Below, piece by piece: positions 6,915-15,065 of a stretch of DNA of 16,579 nucleotides; within the stretch, counting starts at the first letter, position 1; each line of letters starts with the position of its first letter. The notes under the pieces are model-generated. The model was not told the DNA's origin. It searched no databases and saw nothing but the letters and a program-made list of their open reading frames with translations. Location of the stretch: contig JBHAEC010000085.1 in the NCBI GenBank assembly GCA_041855385.1, positions 1 to 16,579 on the forward strand, given 5' to 3'. A program made the position numbers and the translations under genes. The DNA is from JBHAEC01 sp041855385. Lineage in GTDB: Bacteria > Bacillota > Negativicutes > Veillonellales > Veillonellaceae.

Positions 6915-7787
6915 TCATTTGCTTAGCTCGTCAATGAAAGCGGCCAATCCTCCGCTGGTAGGGCGACGTCTTGATTTTATTAATCCAATTGTATGCGGCC
7001 CCACGGGAATCTTTGTCTTTATCTCCTGCAAAGCTCCGCTCTTTAATTCCGGTTGTACGTACTCTTTCGGCAACAAGGATACACCCATCCCTAATTTCAA
7101 AAAGCGAATCAACACCTCCATACTTCCTACCTCTATATTAGCTTTATAGAAGCAGCCCGCCATAATTTCATCAAATGCAGAGCGGATAATAGAGCCCTTT
7201 TCCAGCACAATAAGAGGCTCTTGGGCGATCTCTTTTACCTCACGAAAAACCTTTCCCTTATACTGCGGTCCACCCACAAAAATATCATGAAGATCAAAAA
7301 GAGGAATTACATCCAACCCCTGATCCTTTCTCACTTCCTCATTTAAGGCGATAACCGCTGCCTCCACCTTTTCTTCTCTTACCAACTCAATGCAAGCCAG
7401 TGATGGCCTATTGATAATGACCAAACCCTTCTGCTTTTGTCTTTTTTGCCATGCAGAAAAATAAGGTAATAAATAGTAGCTGCACAAGGTATCCCCTGCG
7501 GCAATGCGAAAAGCCGATTTCTCGTAATCATTGCGCTCTTGAATTTGAGCGACTGCATCCGTAAGTAAACTAAAGGATTTCGCTACCGCAAAAAACAGCT
7601 CTTCTCCTCGTTTTGTAAAAGTAACCGACTTTGTTGTTCTCACAAACAAAGGGAATCCCAGTATTTTTTCCAGCTGCTTTATACTCTGACTGATAGCCGA
7701 CTGTGAAACCCCCATGGCTTGTGCCGCTTTTGAGAAGGATAAATACAGTCCTACTTGGTAAAACACCCGATATAATTCTGCATTCAT
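6915..7787 (-). CDS. LysR-type transcriptional regulator divergent from purL
   Basis: This is a 290-residue LysR-family regulator of normal length. The N-terminal winged helix-turn-helix is clear: FSKAAQAMGVSQSAISQSIKQLE (18-40) holds the recognition helix and is followed by LGFPLFVRTTKSVTFTKRGE, the wing. The rest is the usual two-lobed effector-binding domain, including the hallmark FLKLGMGVSLLPKEYV. A longer frame begins at a TTG at 7799, but that codon is part of the Shine-Dalgarno TTGGAGG, so the ATG at 7787 is the start. It is transcribed away from purL across a 136-bp spacer, the classic layout for a LysR protein controlling its divergent neighbour. Control of purL, perhaps sensing a purine intermediate or PRPP, is inferred. 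Confidence 0.9.
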   Translation of the reverse strand: MNAELYRVFYQVGLYLSFSKAAQAMGVSQSAISQSIKQLEKILGFPLFVRTTKSVTFTKRGEELFFAVAKSFSLLTDAVAQIQERNDYEKSAFRIAAGDTLCSYYLLPYFSAWQKRQKQKGLVIINRPSLACIELVREEKVEAAVIALNEEVRKDQGLDVIPLFDLHDIFVGGPQYKGKVFREVKEIAQEPLIVLEKGSIIRSAFDEIMAGCFYKANIEVGSMEVLIRFLKLGMGVSLLPKEYVQPELKSGALQEIKTKIPVGPHTIGLIKSRRRPTSGGLAAFIDELSK

Positions 7788-7800
7788 AATAGCCTCCAAT

Positions 7801-7867
7801 TTATAACTTATACTTATTTATAAATAAAAATATCATTATTTACTTATAAGTCTAAACCGTTTATACT
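7801..7867. promoter_or_regulatory. Palindrome-rich lysR-purL control region
   Basis: The divergent spacer contains the perfect 14-bp palindrome TTATTTATAAATAA (7814-7827), the 10-bp palindrome ACTTATAAGT (7842-7851), and ACTTAT as a direct repeat at 7806, 7812 and 7842. ACTTATAAGT overlaps the -35 of the purL promoter candidate. These are candidate LysR sites, although in such AT-rich DNA short palindromes also arise by chance. Confidence 0.45.
7839..7867 (+). promoter_or_regulatory. purL promoter candidate
   Basis: TTTACT (7839-7844) and TATACT (7862-7867) are separated by 17 bp. The expected start near 7874 gives a leader of about 50 nt. An alternative, TTGTCA (7872-7877) with TATCCT (7893-7898), has a 15-bp spacer and is weaker. 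Confidence 0.55.
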
Positions 7868-7923
7868 GATATTGTCAATAAACACACTTTAGTATCCTAT
7901 TATTGTTAGGGAGGAAACTTCAT

Positions 7924-10900
7924 ATGTCCATCCATCGACTATATGTAAGAAAAAAATCTGCTTACGCACAAGAGGAAATACGCCTTCTCCAAGTCTTCCG
8001 GGAAGAGTTGAAATTGCCCATCACGGGCGTAGCCATTTATGAGCGTTATGATATAGAAGGCATCCAGCCTGAACACGTAGACCAAGCTAAAAATCTCATT
8101 TTTTCAGAACCACCGGTAGACTCCGTATATGATGAACTTCCTGTCAACGAAACGCAAACAGTTCTTGGCCGCGAATATCTTCCCGGCCAGTATGATCAAC
8201 GGGCCGACTCTGCCGAACAATGCATTGCAATGTTGACCTTGCGTGCCGAATCGACAGTTCGGTCTGCACAATTCTTAGTCCTCGACGGACTGCTTTCCGA
8301 TGAAGAACGCAAAACCCTGGTAACATATTATATTAATCCGGTCGATTCAAGAGAAGCCACTCTAAATCTACCCGATTCTTTACAACTCATCACAACCGAG
8401 CCCAAAGATGTTCAAGTTTTAGAGAATTTCACATCACTTACAAAAGAAGACTATTCTGCCTTTATATCTGAATACGGCCTGGCTATGAGCCAAGCCGATC
8501 TCGACATGATTCGCTGTTATTTCGCTGAAGAAGAACATAGAAATCCTACCATAACGGAGCTCCGTGTTCTTGACACCTACTGGTCCGACCACTGTCGTCA
8601 TACCACTTTTATGACGGAACTATCTTCTATTACCATCAAAGAAGGGCTCTTTACCTCACCCATTCAGGAGGCTTTCGACCAATACATGTCCGGCCGTTCC
8701 CTATTGTATAAGGAGAAAGAAAAAGCCCGGACCTTAATGGACATGGCTACCTTGGCCGTAAAAGAACTTCGTGCTCAAGGAAAACTTCAAGAGATTGATG
8801 AATCCGATGAAATTAATGCCTGCACAATAGTTGTACCTGTAGAAGTAGATGGAAAAACAGAGGAATGGTTACTTCTCTTTAAAAATGAAACCCACAATCA
8901 CCCTACAGAGATTGAACCTTTCGGGGGCGCCGCTACCTGCCTCGGAGGCTGCATACGCGACCCCCTGAGCGGGCGTGCCTATGTATACCAAGCTATGCGC
9001 GTAACCGGTTCCGGCGACCCAAGACAGGCTCTGGAAGACACCATGCCCGGCAAATTGCCTCAACGGCTTATTACAACAGGAGCGGCCAAAGGATACAGTT
9101 CTTATGGTAACCAGATTGGTTTGGCTACCGGAGAGGTAAAAGAGTACTATCACCCCGGATATATTGCAAAACGCATGGAAATAGGTGCTGTAATCGGTGC
9201 GGCGCCTCGATTTGCCGTAAAAAGAGAGGTTCCCGCTCCGGGGGATGTAGTTGTTCTTCTGGGCGGAAAAACAGGCCGAGACGGTTGCGGAGGCGCAACG
9301 GGCTCCTCTAAAGAGCACACCATGGAGTCCCTTGAAAATTGTGGCGCGGAAGTACAAAAAGGAAATGCTTTGACAGAAAGAAAAATTCAGCGCCTCTTCC
9401 GTCGCCCCGAGGTTACACCTCTTATCAAGAGATGCAATGATTTTGGTGCCGGCGGTGTGTCTGTCGCTATCGGAGAGTTAACCGACGGGGTTCATATCAA
9501 CTTGGACTTGGTTCCGAAGAAATATGAAGGGCTGGACGGCACGGAGCTCGCTATCTCCGAATCACAAGAGCGCATGGCTTGTGTACTGGCTCCTACAAGT
9601 ATAGATGCCTTTTTTGCCGCATGCAGAGAAGAAAATTTGGAAGCTACCGTGGTAGCCACAGTAACAGCAGATTCGCGTTTAATCATGACATGGCGGGGAA
9701 AAGAGATCGTAAACATTAGCCGAGAATTCCTAAGTACCAACGGTGCTCATCAAGAAAAAATCGCTTGTGTCGACACGCCTCAAGGAGACTATTTCGTATC
9801 GAGACAAAGTTTAGACATTAAAAGCAAGTGGATTGAAACGATGAGCTCTCTTCCTGTTGCCTCACAACAGGGCTTAGCAGAACGGTTTGACAGCACTATC
9901 GGTGCCGGCAGTGTGTTAATGCCTTTTGGAGGGAAGTATCAAAAAACACCCGTACAGGGCATGGTAGCTAAACTTCCCGTCCTCCACGGAGATACTACTA
10001 CTGTCAGCATCATGACTCACGGTTTTGATCCTTATTTATCTTCATGGAGTCCCTTCCACGGTGCTCAGTATGCCATCTTGTGGTCAGTCGCCAAAGTACT
10101 CGCCCTAGGCGGTAATCCGGATAAAACCTATTTAACATTGCAGGAATATTTCGAAAAGCTTGGCGATAATGCAAACTCTTGGGGAAAACCTGTAGCAGCA
10201 CTGCTTGGAGCCTACAGTGCACAAAAGGCATTAGGTATAGGTGCCATAGGAGGAAAGGATTCTATGAGCGGCACTTTCATGGACTACCATGTACCGCCCA
10301 GTCTTATATCTTTTGCCGTAACTACCACACATGTAGATAGAATCGTATCTCCGGAATTTAAAAAATCCGGAAATGCCATCGTTCTTTTCCACCTTCCCAT
10401 CAAAGCAGACGGAACGCCACAATGGGATGTATTTAAGGAGCATAATGAGGTCATCCAAGACGGTCTTAACCATAATCAAATAGTTTCCATGTATGCTCTC
10501 GGTGCCGGAGGGATAGCAGAGGGCGTTACAAAGATGGCATTGGGCAATCAAATAGGGGCCACACTTGACAAACGAGTTTCATCTTCCCTCTTTGATGTGG
10601 GCTACGGTTCTATTTTGGCGGAAGTTGATGAAGACATTGCAGAAATCATAACGCAATATGATTTTGTTACTACCATCGGAAAAACCACTGTCGAAAAAAC
10701 CATCTCTATCGGCAGTACGAACATTTCCCTGGCAGAGCTGGAAAATGCTTATGAATCACCCTTATCTTCTATTTTTCCTATGCACGGACCATCACTGACA
10801 GGAGAAGCGGTAGCCTATATTCACGATCAAAAAGCTAAAAAAAGAACGGCCCCTTCTATTGCAAAACCAAAAGTATTAATCCCCGTTTTCCCGGGAACTA

Positions 10901-11661
10901 ATTGCGAATACGATTCTGCCGCTGCCTTTAACAAGGCCGGTGCAGTATCAGATATTTTCGTCATTCGAAACCAAACTATAGAAGCTCTGGAGGAATCCAT
11001 TCAGATTTTACGGAACAAGCTCAAAGAATCTCAAATCATTATGTTTCCGGGAGGTTTCAGTGCAGGAGACGAACCGGATGGCTCCGGAAAATTTATGGCT
11101 ACTTTATTCCGCAATCCATATCTGACAGAGGCCTTACATGAGTTGCTTTACGAGCGTGATGGCTTAGCACTGGGAATATGCAACGGATTCCAAGCACTGA
11201 TAAAGCTGGGACTTTTGCCGTCAGGAAGAGTAAGTGATTTAACCGAAAATAGCCCTACTTTAACTTACAATACCATTGGGAGACATATTTCTAACATGGT
11301 TCATACCAAGGTTATCTCTACAAAATCTCCTTGGATGTCTCTTACAAAGGCGGGAGAGATTTATGTAACACCTGTTTCTCACGGAGAAGGCCGTTTCATT
11401 TCCAGTCCCGCACAGGTAGTTGAATTCAACCGAACCGGACAAATTGCAACCCAGTATGTAGATTTAGACGGTATTGCCTCCATGGACAGCAGGTACAATC
11501 CAAACGGCTCAACAGCCGCCATTGAAGGTCTTTTCAGTCCTGATGGTCGCGTCTTTGGAAAAATGGCTCATATTGAACGTACCGGTTACGGAATTGCCAA
11601 AAACATTCCGGGGGATAAGTTTATGCCTGTCTTCGCAGGAGGAGTAAATTACTTTAAATAA
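7924..11661 (+). CDS. purL: Phosphoribosylformylglycinamidine synthase, single-chain PurL with fused glutaminase
   Basis: FGAM synthase converts formyl-GAR, glutamine and ATP to FGAM, the fourth purine step. At 1245 residues it is the long form that carries the PurS-like, synthase and glutaminase parts in one chain, resembling the clostridial/streptococcal type. Visible motifs are SDHCRHTTF near 222-230, NETHNHPTE (321-329) in the synthase active site, DFGAGGVSVAIGE, and GAIGGKDSMSG near 775. The class I glutaminase domain follows, with FPGTNCE, FPGGFSAGDE, GICNGFQ with nucleophile C1086, and SHGEGRF with H1153 and E1155. An in-frame TTG at 7903 lies within the ribosome-binding region, so the ATG at 7924, 9 nt after AGGGAGG, is the start. 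No separate purS or purQ is present, as expected. It is transcribed apart from purECFMNH and opposite to them, beside its likely LysR regulator. Confidence 0.97.
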   Translation: MSIHRLYVRKKSAYAQEEIRLLQVFREELKLPITGVAIYERYDIEGIQPEHVDQAKNLIFSEPPVDSVYDELPVNETQTVLGREYLPGQYDQRADSAEQCIAMLTLRAESTVRSAQFLVLDGLLSDEERKTLVTYYINPVDSREATLNLPDSLQLITTEPKDVQVLENFTSLTKEDYSAFISEYGLAMSQADLDMIRCYFAEEEHRNPTITELRVLDTYWSDHCRHTTFMTELSSITIKEGLFTSPIQEAFDQYMSGRSLLYKEKEKARTLMDMATLAVKELRAQGKLQEIDESDEINACTIVVPVEVDGKTEEWLLLFKNETHNHPTEIEPFGGAATCLGGCIRDPLSGRAYVYQAMRVTGSGDPRQALEDTMPGKLPQRLITTGAAKGYSSYGNQIGLATGEVKEYYHPGYIAKRMEIGAVIGAAPRFAVKREVPAPGDVVVLLGGKTGRDGCGGATGSSKEHTMESLENCGAEVQKGNALTERKIQRLFRRPEVTPLIKRCNDFGAGGVSVAIGELTDGVHINLDLVPKKYEGLDGTELAISESQERMACVLAPTSIDAFFAACREENLEATVVATVTADSRLIMTWRGKEIVNISREFLSTNGAHQEKIACVDTPQGDYFVSRQSLDIKSKWIETMSSLPVASQQGLAERFDSTIGAGSVLMPFGGKYQKTPVQGMVAKLPVLHGDTTTVSIMTHGFDPYLSSWSPFHGAQYAILWSVAKVLALGGNPDKTYLTLQEYFEKLGDNANSWGKPVAALLGAYSAQKALGIGAIGGKDSMSGTFMDYHVPPSLISFAVTTTHVDRIVSPEFKKSGNAIVLFHLPIKADGTPQWDVFKEHNEVIQDGLNHNQIVSMYALGAGGIAEGVTKMALGNQIGATLDKRVSSSLFDVGYGSILAEVDEDIAEIITQYDFVTTIGKTTVEKTISIGSTNISLAELENAYESPLSSIFPMHGPSLTGEAVAYIHDQKAKKRTAPSIAKPKVLIPVFPGTNCEYDSAAAFNKAGAVSDIFVIRNQTIEALEESIQILRNKLKESQIIMFPGGFSAGDEPDGSGKFMATLFRNPYLTEALHELLYERDGLALGICNGFQALIKLGLLPSGRVSDLTENSPTLTYNTIGRHISNMVHTKVISTKSPWMSLTKAGEIYVTPVSHGEGRFISSPAQVVEFNRTGQIATQYVDLDGIASMDSRYNPNGSTAAIEGLFSPDGRVFGKMAHIERTGYGIAKNIPGDKFMPVFAGGVNYFK

Positions 11662-11676
11662 TAGACCTATAGAAAC

Positions 11677-11714
11677 AAAACAGCGCCATCAATTTACTTT
11701 GATGGCGCTGTTTT
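11677..11714. terminator. Bidirectional intrinsic terminator between convergent genes
   Basis: AAAACAGCGCCATC (11677-11690) and GATGGCGCTGTTTT (11701-11714) form a perfect 14-bp stem with a 10-nt loop. It has a T-run on both strands. It lies 15 bp after the purL stop and 36 bp after the stop of the convergent operon, so it probably ends both transcripts. Confidence 0.92.
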
Positions 11715-11750
11715 ATTACATATTTGATACTTTTCCGGGTTTTAATATTT

Positions 11751-12071
11751 TTACTTTACTTTTTTAGGCCCCGTTTCCAGTACAATGCGGCGACCTTCTT
11801 TTTTTACTTGCACAAAGAAATCTTTGTCGCCGTCTTTAAAATACTCCATTTTTATCTCCAAAAGTGCTTTGCCTATTTCATCTCGGATCCGATCAGTCAA
11901 ATAATCCATGTAAAAATTATCTTTTGATGCGGCCTTCGACTTTTTCACATCTTTCACTGCTTTATTACCCGGCTCATCCTTTAATACAGCCGTTTCAAAG
12001 GACTCTTCTTCAGAAAACCCTTTGAACATATCTTGGTCACTGAGTCCTTTTTGTATTTTAACTTTTGCCAT
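11751..12071 (-). CDS. Small basic hypothetical protein, last gene of the envelope operon
   Basis: This 106-residue protein has no signal peptide or membrane segment. The first half is charged and probably disordered, with a lysine-rich stretch at 40-50 (KDVKKSKAASK). The second half has a likely amphipathic helix (DYLTDRIRDEIGKALLEIKMEYF, 56-78) and two strands with a turn (DFFVQVKKEGRRIVLETG, 84-101). A frame extending to 12188 exists, but the ATG at 12071 has TAGGAGG 5 nt upstream and lies 8 nt after the glycosyltransferase stop. The longer version would overlap that gene by about 100 nt, so the short form is preferred. I do not recognise a family. Position suggests co-expression with surface glycan genes, but a housekeeping role is equally possible. 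Confidence 0.8.
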   Translation of the reverse strand: MAKVKIQKGLSDQDMFKGFSEEESFETAVLKDEPGNKAVKDVKKSKAASKDNFYMDYLTDRIRDEIGKALLEIKMEYFKDGDKDFFVQVKKEGRRIVLETGPKKVK

Positions 12072-12079
12072 TTTTCCTC

Positions 12080-13144
12080 CTACGCCTTGTCCAAGTTTAA
12101 CAGTCTCTCTATGGCTTCCATAGCTCGCTCTGCCGATATTCCTGTCATACACGGATGCCCCTCCTTTGGACAGCGTCGCTTCCGGCAATTAAGACAGGAC
12201 AACGTTTCCTCTCGCAAAACAATATGTTGATCTGTTCCCAAAGGCCCCCATGCTACCGGATCTGTAGGGCCAAAAAAACTCACTGTCGGTTTACCTAATG
12301 CTACTGCTATATGAAGGGATCCCGTATCAGGCGTAACTACCAAGCAAGAACGATCTAAAATTGCGGCCGTCTGTCTCAAATTTGTTTCTCCTACCGCATT
12401 ATATAATTGTCCTTCTATACGCCCCTTTTCTCTCATTAAGACATTACCGTAAGCGGTTAACTCATCACCGAAAAATTTTTCGAGTCGCCCCCCCACGAAT
12501 ACCACATCATACTCTTCGTAGGCAAGCTCTAATAGACGCTTCCAGTGATCCAAACCCCAGTTTTTTGCAGGCCAAGACGATCCTAGCACAAAAGCGAGTA
12601 CCGGTCTTTTAGATGCTCTTGTATACTCTCTAGCCCATGCCTTTTCTTCTTCGGAAAGGATCAGCACCATCTCACGGTGATTTACTTCAACTCCTATCAA
12701 GGAAAGTACATTTGTATAACGCTCTGTCACATGTTTATATGGTTTATTGCACTTCTCCCCCGAAAAGAGCCAATTCAGTTCCTTCGTCCCGCCCATGCCA
12801 ATTTTTCGCTTTGCTCCGCTTGCAAGCATAACCAACCCACTAATCAATAGGCCTTGGACATCAATAGCCAGATCAAATTGATAAGGGCGAAGCGTTGACC
12901 TAAGATCCGTCCACATGTCCCATAAAATGCCGGCTTTACCCTTTCGAGCATAGTTTTCAAAGTCATCTCTTGCCCATTCAATGACTTCATCTACATAAGG
13001 GTTATTCTCTAAAATAGAGGCAAAACAGGGCGTGGCAATCCACACAATAGTACAACTAGGCATCCTTTCTTTTAAAGCTTTGGCTACAGCAGTTGCATGG
13101 AGCATATCTCCAATACAGCTCATACGAACCAACAAAATTTTCAT
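12080..13144 (-). CDS. Glycosyltransferase family 9 protein, heptosyltransferase-like
   Basis: At 354 residues this matches the ADP-heptose:LPS heptosyltransferase family (WaaC/WaaF-type, GT9, GT-B fold), cytosolic and membrane-associated. The N-terminal motif KILLVRMSCIGDMLHA (2-17) contains D13 at the position of the family's catalytic aspartate. SSWPAKNWGLDHWKRL (189-204) and TPDTGSLHIAVALGKPTVSFFG (271-292, with D273) are the donor-binding signatures. A Cys cluster (C317, C320, C325, C332) in the tail is frequent in this subfamily. The longer GTG start at 13168 lacks a ribosome site; the ATG at 13144 has GAGGAG just upstream. It implies a heptose-containing lipopolysaccharide core, supporting a diderm Firmicute. 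The exact acceptor cannot be told; a different sugar donor is possible. Confidence 0.9.
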   Translation of the reverse strand: MKILLVRMSCIGDMLHATAVAKALKERMPSCTIVWIATPCFASILENNPYVDEVIEWARDDFENYARKGKAGILWDMWTDLRSTLRPYQFDLAIDVQGLLISGLVMLASGAKRKIGMGGTKELNWLFSGEKCNKPYKHVTERYTNVLSLIGVEVNHREMVLILSEEEKAWAREYTRASKRPVLAFVLGSSWPAKNWGLDHWKRLLELAYEEYDVVFVGGRLEKFFGDELTAYGNVLMREKGRIEGQLYNAVGETNLRQTAAILDRSCLVVTPDTGSLHIAVALGKPTVSFFGPTDPVAWGPLGTDQHIVLREETLSCLNCRKRRCPKEGHPCMTGISAERAMEAIERLLNLDKA

Positions 13145-13176
13145 GGTCTCCTCTTTTTTCGCAATCACGGGCAGTT

Positions 13177-14094
13177 CTACTGCTTTTTAGCACTTCCTGT
13201 CGCATTACTTTCAGCAATCTTTTGCTTAACGCTCTCTATGGTAATACCGTCTAATGTAGGTTTGTCGGGGTAGTCCAGCACTTTTGTAAAGCCCACTCCC
13301 AACCGGCCTTCACTTACGGAAAGTACTTTGTCATCTTTGTCTACATTTGCTACATAAATATTTTTAGACGAATCAACACCTATTAAACGATATCTTCCCG
13401 CAGGGTTAATAACGCGCCAACTACCTTCTACCCCATAGAAAACATATACATCTCCCGTTTTTACATTGTCGTAGAAAAACGCATCTTCATCATAAAATAT
13501 TCCCAAGCGTCCAATATCGCTAGCCTGCATATAAACACGTCGCGTGTCATAGTTGGCATCCGTACGGTACACTCTGTACGCATTTTCTGCCACCTGAATT
13601 TTCATGTACACTACATTGGTTGCAGTAGAATATGCCACATCTACAATTTTGCTTCCCGACGGCAAATCGCTGATTTCCGTATCTATCTCATGCTCCGGAT
13701 TGTCCGGGTTATACTGTGCCAGTACAACCGTTCCGTTTTCCTTATACATCCCCATGATTGCCAGTTCCCGGTCCGGCAACCATTCAAAGAAGCTAATCTG
13801 CATCCCTCTAAGGTTCACATTTTGTACTTCATTGGCTTTTCCTGCCGGATAAATTTTTACCGACTCTTTGTCCACAACAGCCATATAACTTTTTCGAGCC
13901 GAATAATATACCGTCCCTTCTTTGTTTAAAACAGAAGGAAACTGTTCCGACAAATCCTGCTTTTCCTGTCCTTGCCCACTTACCTCATAATCGGAGGCGG
14001 GAACCAAATACACCTGATCCAAATAATAGTATATTCCACCTTGAATAAGAAGGCCCAAGGCGAACCATTGTAATATTTTTCCAAAAGGTTTCAT
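13177..14094 (-). CDS. Membrane-anchored extracytoplasmic protein of unknown function, possibly beta-propeller
   Basis: This 305-residue protein has one N-terminal membrane segment (about residues 6-25, KILQWFALGLLIQGGIYYYL) after a short basic start. The remaining chain is therefore expected outside the cytoplasmic membrane. The rest is rich in short strands with repeated aromatic patterns such as GTVYYSARKSYMAVVD, NVVYMKIQ, AFFYDNVKTGDVYVFYG and NIYVANVDKDDK. This is the look of a beta-propeller with irregular blades; it is a pattern impression only. No catalytic motif is recognised. The ATG at 14094 has GGAGG 5 nt upstream, 9 bp after the preceding gene. Sitting between a phosphodiester glycosidase-family gene and a GT9 gene, it may serve as a scaffold or binding partner in envelope glycan processing. 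Confidence 0.8.
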   Translation of the reverse strand: MKPFGKILQWFALGLLIQGGIYYYLDQVYLVPASDYEVSGQGQEKQDLSEQFPSVLNKEGTVYYSARKSYMAVVDKESVKIYPAGKANEVQNVNLRGMQISFFEWLPDRELAIMGMYKENGTVVLAQYNPDNPEHEIDTEISDLPSGSKIVDVAYSTATNVVYMKIQVAENAYRVYRTDANYDTRRVYMQASDIGRLGIFYDEDAFFYDNVKTGDVYVFYGVEGSWRVINPAGRYRLIGVDSSKNIYVANVDKDDKVLSVSEGRLGVGFTKVLDYPDKPTLDGITIESVKQKIAESNATGSAKKQ

Positions 14095-14103
14095 CTCTGC
14101 CTC

Positions 14104-15051
14104 CTATTTAACTATAAACGCAGTAGGAATCATGCGCTCTCCCAATAAATCGGCAGGCTTATTAACAACCTTCCCGTTCAAGAAAAGGGTACTGCTTGAC
14201 CCTCCATCCAAGTTTGCCGCAATATAGCACCCCTGTTCATATAGAATATTCTGCAAGTCCTTCAGAGTCGCCCCCAAAGAATACCCGGGCTGGCGCCCAT
14301 CAATAACAAGGAAAAGCACAGTGCCGTCTTTTCTTTGTCCGATAGCCGTCCTCGGTCCTACGCCCCAACCGCCATCACCTTCGGTGATCATCTTTTCTCC
14401 ATTAACGATAAGTGGAGGACCGAACGTAATGCCCTCGGACGCATTCATCTTCTTAAGTTCTGTCTTGTTATATGTTCCGGCAATAAGATTCCCCTCCCTC
14501 GAGAATCCTATGAATTCTACTTTCTCATCAGGCCCTACGGCCTCTCCCAGCACATATTTGCCTTCTCTTAAAATAAAGCCGTAAGGAAGTCTACCTGTAC
14601 CCGTTCCGTTGGGATCATAGAATCCGCCTGCATTAATCGCTGCAACAGCACCATTGTTCTTTGCAATATTGCTTGTTGTATCACCTTTTTCCTCAATATT
14701 GGCAGCCGTTGCCACGTGAATGCGACGAGGATCGGGAATTTCTAGAATATATCCGGTAAATCTTGTAGATTCAATTTTTTGAAGTTGTAATGTCTTATCT
14801 TCTCTCGCCTTAAATGTAAATAGGTCTTGTGCTTTTGCGGTACTGACAGATCCTAAAATCTGTTCTATCTCCGTTTCATTAAACAACCACGTAATGTAAA
14901 AAGGATGTCGCGATCGCAAAATAGCGCCTACCACCGTTCTCTTTATATTATCAAAAGGTCCAAATAACACAACAATGGGAGACGTTATGATAAAGAAAAA
15001 AAATGTCACCAATATGAATTTGACCCAGCTTTTTTTGAAAAACTGTCTCAT
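14104..15051 (-). CDS. Membrane-anchored phosphodiester glycosidase (NAGPA) family protein
   Basis: This 315-residue protein has a single membrane anchor (about 12-32) and a long extracytoplasmic part. The C-terminal half carries the family signatures of the N-acetylglucosamine-1-phosphodiester alpha-N-acetylglucosaminidase domain, often annotated as exopolysaccharide biosynthesis protein. These are AAINAGGFYDPNG (137-149), GPPLIVNG (211-218), GPRTAIGQ (232-239), VIDGRQPGYSLGATLKDL (249-266) and ANLDGGSSSTLF (279-290). Family members cleave a sugar from a phosphodiester-linked glycan; the substrate here is unknown. The start ATG at 15051 lies 14 bp after the deacetylase gene. Its neighbours, a glycan deacetylase and a glycosyltransferase, point to maturation or trimming of a surface or peptidoglycan-linked polymer. 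Confidence 0.9.
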   Translation of the reverse strand: MRQFFKKSWVKFILVTFFFFIITSPIVVLFGPFDNIKRTVVGAILRSRHPFYITWLFNETEIEQILGSVSTAKAQDLFTFKAREDKTLQLQKIESTRFTGYILEIPDPRRIHVATAANIEEKGDTTSNIAKNNGAVAAINAGGFYDPNGTGTGRLPYGFILREGKYVLGEAVGPDEKVEFIGFSREGNLIAGTYNKTELKKMNASEGITFGPPLIVNGEKMITEGDGGWGVGPRTAIGQRKDGTVLFLVIDGRQPGYSLGATLKDLQNILYEQGCYIAANLDGGSSSTLFLNGKVVNKPADLLGERMIPTAFIVK

Positions 15052-15065
15052 AGCTACCTCAATTC

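Noticed and set aside
8869..9357. A 162-codon open frame on the minus strand within purL
   Set aside because: It lies opposite the conserved PurL active-site region and has no ribosome site or family motif.
12072..12188. N-terminal extension of the small basic protein
   Set aside because: It would overlap the glycosyltransferase end by over 100 nt, while the internal ATG at 12071 has a strong Shine-Dalgarno site.
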